Positions 53,334 to 62,601 of a DNA stretch of 64,000 nt are shown one piece after another; within the stretch, counting starts at the first letter, position 1, and each line of letters opens with the position of its first letter. Source of the DNA: Parabacteroides faecis. GTDB taxonomy: Bacteria > Bacteroidota > Bacteroidia > Bacteroidales > Tannerellaceae. The position numbers and the translations under genes were made by a program. The notes under the pieces are model-generated. The model had not been told where the DNA came from and searched no databases. It saw only the letters and a program-made list of their open reading frames with translations. The stretch lies in assembly GCF_014647375.1 (NCBI RefSeq), contig NZ_BMPB01000003.1:186001-250000 (forward strand). Direction: 5' to 3'.

Positions 53334-53864
53334 ATGGAAGAAAATAAAGGTCTATTATTAAAAAGCGCGATGACTTATGGATTAGCCATGGGAATCTTTT
53401 GGGTGATAAAATATCTGTTCTTTATTTTCAGCAACACGGTTCCTGCGCTTAACATTATATATATAGTACTCACTCTGACAGTACCGTTCATCGCTTATTA
53501 TCTGACGAAACGTTACAAGCAGGATATCGGTGGTAAGATCAGTTTCTTTCATGCCTGGCGTTTCGGTACGATGTTGTACTTTTTTGCCGCACTGATCGTC
53601 GCTTTGGAACATTTCGTATTCTTCCAGTTCATCGCTCCGGCTGATTTCCTGAGTAATTCGGTCAACCAGATGATAGATGTTCTGAAAGATTCACAGGTAA
53701 GCACCGAAGTAATGGAAGCAATAGGAAAAACCAATTTCACTCCTATCCATATGGCTATTCAAGGTATTTTCAATAATATATTCTACGGAATCATACTATC
53801 GATACCGGTAGCAGCCATCTTGTGCAGGAACAATGAAACCGGTGCAATCAGACAAGAACAATAA
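53334..53864 (+). CDS. DUF4199 membrane protein
   Basis: A 176-residue inner-membrane protein with about four hydrophobic helices (residues ~15-33, 37-56, 75-98 and 145-165) and the conserved ISFFHAWRFGTMLYFFAALI segment of DUF4199. Function unknown; the family is commonly found next to a GT2 glycosyltransferase in Bacteroidetes, as here (gap of 18 bases). Confidence 0.82.
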   Translation: MEENKGLLLKSAMTYGLAMGIFWVIKYLFFIFSNTVPALNIIYIVLTLTVPFIAYYLTKRYKQDIGGKISFFHAWRFGTMLYFFAALIVALEHFVFFQFIAPADFLSNSVNQMIDVLKDSQVSTEVMEAIGKTNFTPIHMAIQGIFNNIFYGIILSIPVAAILCRNNETGAIRQEQ

Positions 53865-53882
53865 GGAGAAACAATACAAATA

Positions 53883-54833
53883 ATGGACATATCAGTAGTT
53901 ATTCCGTTGTACAACGAAGCCGAGTCTCTACCCGAATTGGAAGCATGGATAGAGCGGGTGATGAAAGAACATAACTTTACTTACGAAATAATATTTGTAA
54001 ACGACGGCAGCACGGACAATTCATGGGAAGTGATCCAGGAGTTACAACAAAAGAACTCATGCATCAAAGCCATCAAGTTCCGCCGGAATTACGGTAAATC
54101 CCCCGGATTGCATTGCGGTTTCCAACGGGCAAAAGGCGATGTCGTCATCACAATGGATGCCGATCTGCAGGACAGCCCGGATGAAATACCTGAACTGTAC
54201 CGTATGATTAAGGAAGACGGATACGATCTTGTCTCCGGATGGAAAAAGAAACGGTATGACCCGCTGTCGAAGACACTCCCGACCAAACTGTTCAATGCTA
54301 CAGCCCGCAAATTTTCCGGGATCGACAACCTGCACGACTTCAACTGCGGACTGAAAGCCTACAAAAGTGTCGTGATTAAAAATATCGAAGTGTATAACGA
54401 TATGCACCGTTATATCCCCTATCTGGCTAAGATAGCCGGATTCCACAAGATCGGTGAAAAAGTCGTACAACACCAGGCACGCAAATACGGGACCACCAAA
54501 TTCGGGCTGAACCGCTTCGTGAATGGCTATCTCGACCTGATCACACTATGGTTCACTTCCAAATTCGGAAAGAAGCCGATGCACTTCTTCGGACTATGGG
54601 GTAGCGTGATGTTCTTCATCGGCTTTATCGCCCTGGTCTTCGTGTTAACCATGAAGCTGATCTCTATGTTCTCCGGCGACCTGCGTCCTTTGGTGACCAA
54701 TTCCCCGTATTTCTATATCTCGCTTACCGCGATGATCCTCGGAACACAAATGTTCCTGGCTGGATTTATCGGTGAACTGATCTCGAGGAACTCGCCCAAC
54801 AGAAACAACTATAAGATAGAATCAGAAATATGA
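53883..54833 (+). CDS. GT2 glycosyltransferase, membrane-anchored (DPM/ArnC-like)
   Basis: A 316-residue family 2 glycosyltransferase. The GT-A domain starts VVIPLYNEAESLPEL; DGSTDNS and MDADLQDSPDEIPEL carry the nucleotide- and metal-binding aspartates (~42-48 and ~96-110). Two C-terminal membrane helices (FWGSV-type helix at ~236-258, and ~280-303) match the polyprenyl-phosphate glycosyltransferase group, which loads sugars onto lipid carriers. It overlaps the next gene by four bases. Confidence 0.9.
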   Translation: MDISVVIPLYNEAESLPELEAWIERVMKEHNFTYEIIFVNDGSTDNSWEVIQELQQKNSCIKAIKFRRNYGKSPGLHCGFQRAKGDVVITMDADLQDSPDEIPELYRMIKEDGYDLVSGWKKKRYDPLSKTLPTKLFNATARKFSGIDNLHDFNCGLKAYKSVVIKNIEVYNDMHRYIPYLAKIAGFHKIGEKVVQHQARKYGTTKFGLNRFVNGYLDLITLWFTSKFGKKPMHFFGLWGSVMFFIGFIALVFVLTMKLISMFSGDLRPLVTNSPYFYISLTAMILGTQMFLAGFIGELISRNSPNRNNYKIESEI

Positions 54834-55354
54834 ATACACTTGAGCTGATACAGAAACGCTGTTCGATCCGCCAATATGCACCCACTGCGGTGGAAGAGGA
54901 AAAAATAGACTACCTTCTGGAAGCAGCACGCCTGGCCCCTTCGGCTGTTAATTTCCAACCCTGGTATTTTCTGGTGGTAAAGGAAGACGAGGGACGCCGC
55001 AAACTCCAGGAATGCTATCCGCGGGAATGGTTCAAACAGGCCCCGTTGCTGATACTGGTTTGCGGAGACCACAGCCAGTCGTGGAAACGGCAATCCGACG
55101 GTAAAGATCACATGGACATCGACGTAGCTATTGCTACGGAACATATCTGCCTGGCAGCTGCCGAACAAGGTTTGGGAAGTTGCTGGGTTTGTAATTTCGA
55201 TACGGCCCTGTGCCGGAAACATTTCAATCTGCCGGAAACGGTAGAACCGGTGGTAATCCTGGCGATAGGTTACCCCGAAAACCCGGATCTGTTCGCTAAG
55301 ACTCCGAAGAAAAGGAAAGCGACGGACGAGGTTAGCAAAAGGGAAACATTTTAA
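54830..55354 (+). CDS. nitroreductase-family FMN protein
   Basis: A 174-residue nitroreductase-like flavoprotein: QKRCSIRQYAPTAVEEEKI at the start (FMN contacts with RxSxRxY spacing), LAPSAVNFQPW (~36-46) and the late EQGLGSCWV with AIGYPE. Electron acceptor unknown. The ATG overlaps the glycosyltransferase stop (ATGA), so translation is probably coupled. Confidence 0.9.
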   Translation: MNTLELIQKRCSIRQYAPTAVEEEKIDYLLEAARLAPSAVNFQPWYFLVVKEDEGRRKLQECYPREWFKQAPLLILVCGDHSQSWKRQSDGKDHMDIDVAIATEHICLAAAEQGLGSCWVCNFDTALCRKHFNLPETVEPVVILAIGYPENPDLFAKTPKKRKATDEVSKRETF

Positions 55355-55357
55355 TTT

Positions 55358-55921
55358 ATGTCAATTATAGAAATAGTGTTACTAGCCATCGGATTATCGA
55401 TGGACAGTTTAGCCGTGTCTGTAACCGGCGGTGCCGTCATCCGGAACTGCACCGTTTGTAATATGGTTAAGATCGGCTCTTTTATGGGTATCACACAAGC
55501 CACAATGACGGTTTTAGGCTATTTGGCTGGCGTCGGATTCCAGAAATACATTACAGCCTTCGACCACTGGATCGCATTTGTCCTGTTGCTTTACCTGGGC
55601 GGCAAGATGATTTACGACAGCACCCAGGAGGAAGATGAGGATTGCAAAACGAATCCGCTCTGCAACAAAACATTGTTCGGACTATCCATAGCCACCAGTA
55701 TCGATGCGCTGGCTATCGGTATCTCGTTGGCAATCCTGAAATCGGATATCGTTATCCAGGCATCCCTGATCGGTATCGTCACTTTCCTGATGTCGGCCTT
55801 CGGCGTTTATTTCGGAAGCCGCTTCGGACGGAAAGTAGACCTGAAACTCGATCTGCTCGGCGGACTGATCCTGATAGGTATCGGAGCAAAAATACTAATA
55901 GAACACTTGTTCTTAAGCTAA
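55358..55921 (+). CDS. mntP: MntP-type manganese efflux pump
   Basis: A 187-residue membrane protein with six helices in two repeats; each repeat has an aspartate motif, GLSMDSLAVSV (residues 12-22) and ATSIDALAIGIS (~112-123), as in MntP. It exports Mn2+ from the cytoplasm. It lies three bases after the nitroreductase gene. No manganese riboswitch could be recognised near it. Confidence 0.93.
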   Translation: MSIIEIVLLAIGLSMDSLAVSVTGGAVIRNCTVCNMVKIGSFMGITQATMTVLGYLAGVGFQKYITAFDHWIAFVLLLYLGGKMIYDSTQEEDEDCKTNPLCNKTLFGLSIATSIDALAIGISLAILKSDIVIQASLIGIVTFLMSAFGVYFGSRFGRKVDLKLDLLGGLILIGIGAKILIEHLFLS

Positions 55922-55933
55922 TAAAGGAAATAT

Positions 55934-57661
55934 ATGAAAAGTCAGGAATTACGTAAGCTGGCACCGGAACTCGACTCGCTTCGCCTCGGCAGTGGCTGGA
56001 GCATCGAAGACCTGAGCAAACCACAGATCATCGTTGAAAGCAGCTACGGGCACAGCCATCCCGGAAGCGCCCATCTGAACAAACTGGTGGAAGAAGCCGG
56101 AAAAGGAATCAACGACGCCGGAGGACGGGCTGCCAATTACTATGTTACTGACATTTGTGACGGTGAAGCACAAGGCCATGACGGAATGAACTACTCACTC
56201 GTATCGCGCGACCTGATGGCAGCCATGATGGAGATACACGTCAAAGCAACTCCTTTCGATGCAGGCGTTTTCATCACCAGTTGCGATAAATCGGTCCCGG
56301 CTCACCTGATGGCAATCGCCCGCCTGAATATGCCGGCCCTTCTCATACCGGGAGGCATTATGAAAGCCGGTCCCAATCTGCTGACATTGGAACAGATCGG
56401 AACGTACAGTGCCCAATATGAACGGAAAGAGATTACCGAAGAACAATTCTTCACCTACAAAAAAGAGGCTTGCCCTACTTGCGGGGCCTGCTCATTCATG
56501 GGAACGGCTTCCACCATGCAGGTCATGGCTGAAGCACTAGGCATCGCGCTCCCCGGTTCAGCTTTGATCCCGACTCATATACATTATTTAAAAGAGATAT
56601 CCCGCTATGCCGGCCAACGTTCCGTCGAATTGGCTAAAGAAGAATTAGCGCCATCCGACATCCTGACGATCGATGCTTTCAGGAATGCGATCATGGTACA
56701 TGCCGCCATCGCCGGTTCCAGCAATAGCCTGCTGCATCTGCCTGCCATCGCTCACGAACTAGGCATCGAACTTCCGGCAGAACTGTTCGATGAAATACAC
56801 CGGCAGATCCCATTCCTGCTGAATATCCGTCCGAGCGGATTCTGGCCGGGCGAATACTTCTGGTATGCCGGCGGCGTTCCTGCCATTATGGAACAACTAA
56901 AAGGCGTACTAAACCTGGATGTCCGGACAGTCACCGGCAAATGCCTCGGAGAAAACCTCGAAACCCTGCAAAGAAACGGCTTCTACGAAGGATGCAACAA
57001 ATACCTATCCCCGCTTGGAGTAAAATCCGGAGATATTATCAAATCTTTTGAAACCCCGATCCGGAAACAAGGAGCCATTGCCATATTAAAAGGCAATCTC
57101 GCCCCGGAAGGAGCCGTTGTCAAACACGCCGCCATCTCTCCCAACCTGATGCAGGCAACATTGACAGCCCGTGTATTCAACAGCGAAGAGGAAGCATTGC
57201 AAGCCGTATTACAAAAAGATATCCACCCGGGAGATGCCGTATTTATCCGCTACGAGGGTCCGAAAGGCAGCGGTATGCCTGAAATGTTCTACACGACGGA
57301 AGCAATCGCCTCCGATCCCGAACTCGCGGAAAGCATCGCCCTCATTACCGACGGACGTTTTTCCGGAGCCACCCGTGGTCCCGCCATCGGCCACGTCTCA
57401 CCGGAAGCCTACGAGGGTGGCCCTATCGCCCTGGTGGAAGACAACGACCTGATCCGTATCGACATCCCGGCCCGCAAGCTCGACATCATCGGAACAAACG
57501 GACAGCAACTGCTCCCGGAAGAAACAGAACGCATCTTGTCAGAACGCCGGAAGCGATGGATACAACCCGCATCCCGCCATACGAACGGCATCCTGGACAT
57601 TTTCACACACAATTGTGCGTCTCCCATGAAAGGGGCCTATATGGAAAACAGAAAGGCTTAA
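55934..57661 (+). CDS. IlvD/Edd-family [Fe-S] dehydratase
   Basis: A 575-residue dehydratase of the dihydroxy-acid/phosphogluconate dehydratase family. Cluster and metal motifs include FITSCDKSVPAHLMA (~113-127) and CPTCGACSFMGTASTM (~175-190). The catalytic region GRFSGATRGPAIGHVSPEA is at ~473-491. It may be a sugar-acid dehydratase rather than the valine/isoleucine enzyme: no ilv genes adjoin it, and ilvE lies 15 kb away in another unit. It is the last gene of the DUF4199-GT2-nitroreductase-mntP run, 12 bases after mntP. Confidence 0.85.
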   Translation: MKSQELRKLAPELDSLRLGSGWSIEDLSKPQIIVESSYGHSHPGSAHLNKLVEEAGKGINDAGGRAANYYVTDICDGEAQGHDGMNYSLVSRDLMAAMMEIHVKATPFDAGVFITSCDKSVPAHLMAIARLNMPALLIPGGIMKAGPNLLTLEQIGTYSAQYERKEITEEQFFTYKKEACPTCGACSFMGTASTMQVMAEALGIALPGSALIPTHIHYLKEISRYAGQRSVELAKEELAPSDILTIDAFRNAIMVHAAIAGSSNSLLHLPAIAHELGIELPAELFDEIHRQIPFLLNIRPSGFWPGEYFWYAGGVPAIMEQLKGVLNLDVRTVTGKCLGENLETLQRNGFYEGCNKYLSPLGVKSGDIIKSFETPIRKQGAIAILKGNLAPEGAVVKHAAISPNLMQATLTARVFNSEEEALQAVLQKDIHPGDAVFIRYEGPKGSGMPEMFYTTEAIASDPELAESIALITDGRFSGATRGPAIGHVSPEAYEGGPIALVEDNDLIRIDIPARKLDIIGTNGQQLLPEETERILSERRKRWIQPASRHTNGILDIFTHNCASPMKGAYMENRKA

Positions 57662-57695
57662 CCATTGACCTTGGTTGAATTACAATAAATTTTAG

Positions 57696-57703
57696 TATCT
57701 TTG
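57696..57703 (+). promoter_or_regulatory. -7 box (TATCTTTG) of apbE
   Basis: TATCTTTG, 20 bases before the apbE ATG, with TTG about 18 bases further upstream as a -33 candidate. Confidence 0.7.
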
Positions 57704-57723
57704 CAGCGCTAAAATTTAAAGAG

Positions 57724-58749
57724 ATGTACAAGAAGATTTACCTGGTGCTCAGCTTATGGATACTCATTTTCACAGCCTGTACAAAACAGAAACAATATTT
57801 TGAAGAAAGTGGTTCCGTTTTCCATACAATCTATCATATCAAATATGAAGGTTCTGAATTATTGACTGAAAAGATCGATGCCGAACTTCAGAAATTCAAT
57901 CTTTCTCTGAACCCGTTCAATCCGAACTCAATCATATCGAAAGTGAACCAGAACGAACCTGTCGAAGCAGACGACTGGTTCATCGAGGTATTCAACAAAG
58001 CCAAGGAAGTATCCGATCATTCGGAAGGAGTCTTCGACATAACCTGCGCCCCGCTCGTCAACCTGTGGGGATTCGGTTTCAGCAAAATGGACAGCGTAAC
58101 CCCTCAGATGATCGACAGCATCAAACAATTTGTCGGTTATCAGAAAGTCAGGCTCGACGGACGGAAAGTAATAAAAGACGATCCCCGTATCCTGCTGAAC
58201 TGCTCCGCCATTGCCAAGGGATATGCCAGCGACGTGATAGCACGCCTACTCGAACGGGAAGGAGTCGAAAATTACATGGTCGAAATCGGAGGCGAAGTCA
58301 CGATGAAAGGTGTCAACCAGAACGGAAAATGCTGGCGTATAGGCATAAACAAACCTGAAGACGATTCGACAGGAATAAAGAACGATGTCGGCGAAGTGGT
58401 CGAATTATGCAAAAAAGGAGGCGTAGCTACCTCCGGCAACTATCGTAACTATTATATCAAAGACGGTAAGAAATATGCCCATACCATCGATCCGCGTACG
58501 GGCTATCCATCCGAACAAAGCATATTAAGTGCGACGATTGTTGCAGACGACTGTATCACCGCAGACGCTTATGCCACAGCATTCATGGCTATGGGCCTCG
58601 AAAAAGCCCGCGAAGCCGCAAAGAATATCCCCGGAATCGAATACTATGTTATCTACACCGACGAAAACGGTAAACATCAGATAGAATACTCTACCGGTAT
58701 GCTCCAATTCCTTCCGAACAGGAAGATCGAAGCACTACTGAGCGAGTAG
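57724..58749 (+). CDS. apbE: ApbE-type FAD:protein FMN transferase (lipoprotein)
   Basis: A 341-residue lipoprotein (lipobox FTAC, Cys19) that attaches FMN to threonine residues of target proteins such as the Rnf/Nqr subunits, outside the cytoplasm. Motifs include HTIYHIKYEG, FDITCAPLVNLWGFG, NCSAIAKGYASDVIA, GGVATSGNYRNYY, HTIDPRTGYPSE and the magnesium-binding DDCITADAYATAFMAMG. Length is typical. The lone cupin-like gene follows nine bases on. Confidence 0.93.
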   Translation: MYKKIYLVLSLWILIFTACTKQKQYFEESGSVFHTIYHIKYEGSELLTEKIDAELQKFNLSLNPFNPNSIISKVNQNEPVEADDWFIEVFNKAKEVSDHSEGVFDITCAPLVNLWGFGFSKMDSVTPQMIDSIKQFVGYQKVRLDGRKVIKDDPRILLNCSAIAKGYASDVIARLLEREGVENYMVEIGGEVTMKGVNQNGKCWRIGINKPEDDSTGIKNDVGEVVELCKKGGVATSGNYRNYYIKDGKKYAHTIDPRTGYPSEQSILSATIVADDCITADAYATAFMAMGLEKAREAAKNIPGIEYYVIYTDENGKHQIEYSTGMLQFLPNRKIEALLSE

Positions 58750-58758
58750 CAATTTTTT

Positions 58759-59133
58759 ATGAAGAATTTTATTAATCAATTTGAGTGTAAAGAAGTAAAA
58801 GCCGGTGAAGTAGTATATGACACAGAACAAATGGGAAACATATTACTTTTTGTCACAGCAGGAAAACTTCTTATTTGTTCGATAGCAACGCCGGTAGTAG
58901 AAGTCAATGAAGGTTATTTCGTCCTGTTACCGGCAGAAAAACGTCATATCGTAACGGCTATCACAGATGTACAAACGGTACTTATGCATGCAGGAACATT
59001 ATCGACAATGATCACGGAAGACCCGGAATGGAACCCGGAACGTCCGGTGGTTCTACCCACTTTTCCATCATTAGCAAAAACGATTTTCCTGCTTGAATCC
59101 TATCAGAAAGAAAAAAGGTCTAATTTAAATTAG
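58759..59133 (+). CDS. lone cupin-like sensor domain, AraC-N-terminus-like
   Basis: A 124-residue protein. GKLLICSIATPVVEVNEGYFVLLPAEKRH (split here around residues 36-64) followed by VQTVLMHAG resembles the N-terminal cupin of Bacteroides AraC-family regulators. The C-terminal DNA-binding helix-turn-helix pair is missing. The last six codons and the stop lie inside the terminator palindrome (59114-59139), so the gene may be a truncated regulator or an independent ligand-binding protein. It follows apbE in the same transcript. Confidence 0.6.
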   Translation: MKNFINQFECKEVKAGEVVYDTEQMGNILLFVTAGKLLICSIATPVVEVNEGYFVLLPAEKRHIVTAITDVQTVLMHAGTLSTMITEDPEWNPERPVVLPTFPSLAKTIFLLESYQKEKRSNLN

Positions 59134-59139
59134 ACCTTT
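59114..59139. terminator. 26-bp perfect palindrome terminator
   Basis: AAAGGTCTAATTT followed directly by its complement; flanked by A and T runs, so it works for both convergent genes. The stop codon of the cupin-like gene lies inside it. Confidence 0.85.
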
Positions 59140-59160
59140 ATTTACTTTCTATGTTTCCGA

Positions 59161-60414
59161 TCAGAAACGCTTAATGAGGAACGACGGATTGATCCGGAGG
59201 TAAACACCGGCAGAGAAGCTGGTCGCACTACCGGATTTCCCGACCTCACCGGCAGCCGGACCGAACTTATTCACCGACAAATGCTGATACACATCCACAT
59301 CTACTCCCAAAGAAAATCCCTTTCCGAAACTCCTGGAATATTCCAGTCCTAAATAAACCATATTCTGTCCGTCAAAAGAAACCCCTTCTTTCGAAGTCGA
59401 CACCGCCCCGTAAAACGGACTTCCAAACATCGATATGAACTTATTACTGTTCCAGTAAGATGCTTTCACCCGGAAATCATAAATATCCGCGGAAGCCCGG
59501 GCATAAAAACCGGAACCACTACCATAAGGCCATAACTTTCCGGCCTGCTGATAATAGCCCGTCACGTCAAACTCCAGGTTCACGCTCCGGAAAACCCGAT
59601 TTCCCGTATTCCAGACTGTCCCTACACCCACCGAACCATTCATCAGCGTCTGTACCGAATTGGTAAAGATCGTATCGATCTCCCCTCCCCGATGCTGGGC
59701 CAACCCTTGCACCGGCGCATAAAAATGAAAGTGGGCATCCGGATCATTCAGCTTATAACGTCCCGACAACCCCACGGTAAATGCCTCCTGATGCGTATCG
59801 TCACGGAAAATAAAACTCTCCCAATTCACCCACACATCCAGATCGAACCGGCGTGAATCATATAATAACTGCAACCCCGCTTCCGGATCAGCCGTCAGGT
59901 TCAGCTCCGGATTATACAAGGGTTCAATCAAATTATGATTAGCCCCGCCATAAATATCTCCGAGAACGATATTCACATGATCAGACAAAGCTATCTGCGC
60001 ACGAAAAAAAGGAAGCACATGAAAACCATGCTGAAACTGGTCGCCTTTCCATCTGGCAATATCCTGATATGCCAAAGCCGGATATTTTTTGGCACCCCAA
60101 TAACGTAACATATGTACGCCCAACTCCAGTTTAATATTACTCAAAGGATAAAAGACAGCTTTCGGCTGTAACCAGAAGCCCGGCAACGAATATCCCTTCA
60201 TAATAGAACCAGAATATTCATTATCTTTAAAAAAACTAATATTGTCCACCTCGACAAGCAACTGTCCTTTCTTTTCCGGATCGATACGATGGTCCGACTT
60301 AAAGACCAGGTCGGGTATCTGTGCACGGACCGGAGATATGATAAACAGATTTATAATCAAGAGACATACGCCCGATAAAAGAAGGCGGGCAGGTTTCATA
60401 AGAAGAGTTTTCAT
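59161..60414 (-). CDS. outer-membrane beta-barrel protein
   Basis: A 417-residue exported protein (signal peptide ending PVRAQ). The mature chain alternates hydrophobic and polar residues with many aromatic strand ends and finishes IKRF, ending in Phe like outer-membrane barrel proteins. No catalytic motif is seen and I do not recognise the family. A -7 box lies at 60433-60440. Confidence 0.75.
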   Translation of the reverse strand: MKTLLMKPARLLLSGVCLLIINLFIISPVRAQIPDLVFKSDHRIDPEKKGQLLVEVDNISFFKDNEYSGSIMKGYSLPGFWLQPKAVFYPLSNIKLELGVHMLRYWGAKKYPALAYQDIARWKGDQFQHGFHVLPFFRAQIALSDHVNIVLGDIYGGANHNLIEPLYNPELNLTADPEAGLQLLYDSRRFDLDVWVNWESFIFRDDTHQEAFTVGLSGRYKLNDPDAHFHFYAPVQGLAQHRGGEIDTIFTNSVQTLMNGSVGVGTVWNTGNRVFRSVNLEFDVTGYYQQAGKLWPYGSGSGFYARASADIYDFRVKASYWNSNKFISMFGSPFYGAVSTSKEGVSFDGQNMVYLGLEYSRSFGKGFSLGVDVDVYQHLSVNKFGPAAGEVGKSGSATSFSAGVYLRINPSFLIKRF

Positions 60415-60432
60415 CTATTTTAAAATTTGCAG

Positions 60433-60440
60433 CAAACGTA
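60433..60440 (-). promoter_or_regulatory. -7 box (TACGTTTG) of the outer-membrane protein gene
   Basis: TACGTTTG on minus, 18 bases before the ATG. Confidence 0.55.
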
Positions 60441-60456
60441 AGAAATAATCGTCAAT

Positions 60457-60492
60457 AAAAAAAGGGACATGGAGTTTAACTTCCATATCCCT
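60457..60492 (-). terminator. terminator of the RRM gene
   Basis: GGGACATGGAG pairs with CTTCCATATCCC (one bulge), with a T-run on the minus strand (complement of 60457-60463). Confidence 0.75.
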
Positions 60493-60517
60493 TCCTATGC
60501 TATTTGTCAAAACTATC

Positions 60518-60763
60518 TCAACGTCTCGGAGTAGCTTCTTTAACAACCATCTGACGACCTTCGTATTCTGCGCCGTTCAGTTCGTTGATTGCATTTCTGC
60601 CTTCATTTTCGTTTGTGAATTCAGCGAATGCAAAACCTTTAGATCTGTTTGTGTCGCGATCGATGATCAACTTAACTGATTCTACAACGCCATACTCTTC
60701 CAAAACCTGCTGTAAGTCAGATTCTCTAACCCGATAGTTCAGGTTACCAATGTAAATATTCAT
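60518..60763 (-). CDS. RRM RNA-binding protein
   Basis: An 81-residue single RNA-recognition-motif protein. RNP2 reads NIYIGNLNY at residues 2-10 and RNP1 reads SKGFAFAEF at ~41-49. Such proteins are abundant in Bacteroidetes, where they may replace Hfq-like functions or act in cold response. The upstream 434-base region (60764-61197) is AT-rich, holds no convincing gene, and probably includes a long leader for this gene and the ino1 promoter. Confidence 0.95.
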   Translation of the reverse strand: MNIYIGNLNYRVRESDLQQVLEEYGVVESVKLIIDRDTNRSKGFAFAEFTNENEGRNAINELNGAEYEGRQMVVKEATPRR

Positions 60764-61161
60764 ACAAAAAATAATATAAAATAATTAATAAAAAAAACTT
60801 GTAACAAATAATCTTGGAAAGGTCGATTACTACAAAATAAATTCATTGTTGAATATTACATCTGAGATAAAAGAACTATTTCTGAAAACTATGTTGTTTA
60901 CACGTCGCAAAGGAAAGTATTTTTATTCGATAACCAACTATATTCACCTAAATTATTTGTCAATCGAATCTCTTTTTATATTTTTGTAACAAATAACCAA
61001 GGGAGGAAATATTTTTTCATCGTGCAGAAGGCTCAAAAAACAAGCCTTTAGAACTAAAAACGGTAACCATTTGCCTTCAACATTGGCGAGTTATTGAAAA
61101 TTATAGTATTTTTGACCAATTATATCGCATATTTTTCCTTTTTAATCCGATTAAGAAGGGC

Positions 61162-61169
61162 TAAATTTG
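61162..61169 (+). promoter_or_regulatory. -7 box (TAAATTTG) of ino1
   Basis: TAAATTTG, 28 bases before the ATG at 61198. Confidence 0.65.
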
Positions 61170-61197
61170 CACAATTATTTTTTGAACTTAAATTGAC

Positions 61198-62490
61198 ATG
61201 GAAAAAATCGAAGTAAAAGAAGCTAAAGGTAAACTTGGCATTCTCGTTGTGGGTGTAGGTGGAGCAGTATCAACCACCATGATTACAGGTACTCTGGCTG
61301 CTCGTAAGGGGGTAGCAAAACCAATCGGCTCGATCGCGCAGATGGCGACTATGCGTTTGGAGAACGGAGAAGAGAAAGCAATCAAAGACATCGTGCCTTT
61401 GGCTGATCTGAACGATATTGTATTCGGCGGTTGGGATATATTCCCCGATAATGCATACGAGGCTGCCATGTATGCAGAAGTATTGAAAGAAAAAGACCTG
61501 AACAACGTGAAAGAAGAATTGCAGGCTATCAAACCGATGCCGGCTGCATTCGATCACAATTGGGCAAAACGCTTAAACGGAACGCACATTAAAAAAGCGG
61601 CGACCCGTTGGGAAATGGTAGAACAACTGCGCCAGGATATCCGCGACTTCAAAGCCGCAAATAACTGCGAACGTATGGCAGTTCTGTGGGCAGCAAGTAC
61701 GGAAATCTACATTCCGCTGTCAGAAGAACACATGTCGCTTGCCGCATTGGAGAAAGCCATGAAGGAAAACAACACCGAGGCTGTTTCTCCGAGTATGTGT
61801 TATGCTTACGCAGCCATTGCAGAAGGTGCTCCGTTTATCATGGGTGCTCCTAACCTGTGCGTAGATACACCTGCTATGTGGGAATTCTCCAAACAGATGA
61901 ATGTCCCTATCTCCGGTAAGGACTTCAAGAGCGGACAGACACTGATGAAGACCGTACTGGCTCCGATGTTCAAAACACGTATGCTGGGTGTAAGCGGCTG
62001 GTTCTCTACCAACATCTTAGGAAACCGCGACGGTGAAGTATTGGATGATCCTGCAAACTTCAAGACAAAAGAAGTAAGTAAACTGTCAGTGATCGACAAC
62101 ATCTTCGAACCTGAAAAATATCCGGATCTGTACGGTGACGTATATCATAAGGTACGTATCAACTACTACCCGCCCCGTAAAGACAACAAAGAAGCATGGG
62201 ATAACATCGATATTTTCGGATGGATGGGTTACCCGATGGAAATCAAGGTAAACTTCCTTTGCCGCGACTCCATCCTCGCTGCTCCTATCGCCCTCGACCT
62301 GGTATTGTTCAGCGATCTTGCCATGCGTGCCGGCATGTCTGGTATCCAGACCTGGCTGTCATTCTTCTGCAAGAGCCCGATGCACGACTTCGAACACCAG
62401 CCTGTTCACGACCTGTTCCAGCAGTGGAGAATGGTTAAACAGACCTTGCGTGATATGATCGGAGAAAAAGCACCTAGCTATCTGGATTGA
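61198..62490 (+). CDS. ino1: myo-inositol-1-phosphate synthase
   Basis: A 430-residue synthase that converts glucose 6-phosphate to inositol 1-phosphate with NAD. The Rossmann start LGILVVGVGGAVSTTMI lies at residues 13-29; PMPAAFDHNWAKRLNGTH and the central SGKDFKSGQTLMKTVLAPMF with NILGNRDGEVLDDP (~238-285) are the core motifs with the catalytic lysines. The presence of this gene in a Bacteroidales supports inositol-lipid synthesis. A hairpin terminator separates it from the next gene. Confidence 0.96.
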   Translation: MEKIEVKEAKGKLGILVVGVGGAVSTTMITGTLAARKGVAKPIGSIAQMATMRLENGEEKAIKDIVPLADLNDIVFGGWDIFPDNAYEAAMYAEVLKEKDLNNVKEELQAIKPMPAAFDHNWAKRLNGTHIKKAATRWEMVEQLRQDIRDFKAANNCERMAVLWAASTEIYIPLSEEHMSLAALEKAMKENNTEAVSPSMCYAYAAIAEGAPFIMGAPNLCVDTPAMWEFSKQMNVPISGKDFKSGQTLMKTVLAPMFKTRMLGVSGWFSTNILGNRDGEVLDDPANFKTKEVSKLSVIDNIFEPEKYPDLYGDVYHKVRINYYPPRKDNKEAWDNIDIFGWMGYPMEIKVNFLCRDSILAAPIALDLVLFSDLAMRAGMSGIQTWLSFFCKSPMHDFEHQPVHDLFQQWRMVKQTLRDMIGEKAPSYLD

Positions 62491-62508
62491 TACACACATA
62501 TAAGAAAG

Positions 62509-62560
62509 ATTTCTTCTATCCGTTCAAAAAGTTTTTCCACGGATAGAAGAAATTCTTTTT
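62509..62560 (+). terminator. ino1 terminator
   Basis: ATTTCTTCTATCCGT (62509-62523) pairs perfectly with ACGGATAGAAGAAAT (62539-62553), then a T-run. Confidence 0.85.
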
Positions 62561-62601
62561 CATATATCAATCATCTTTATTCAAATAGTTTCTGATAAAA
62601 T

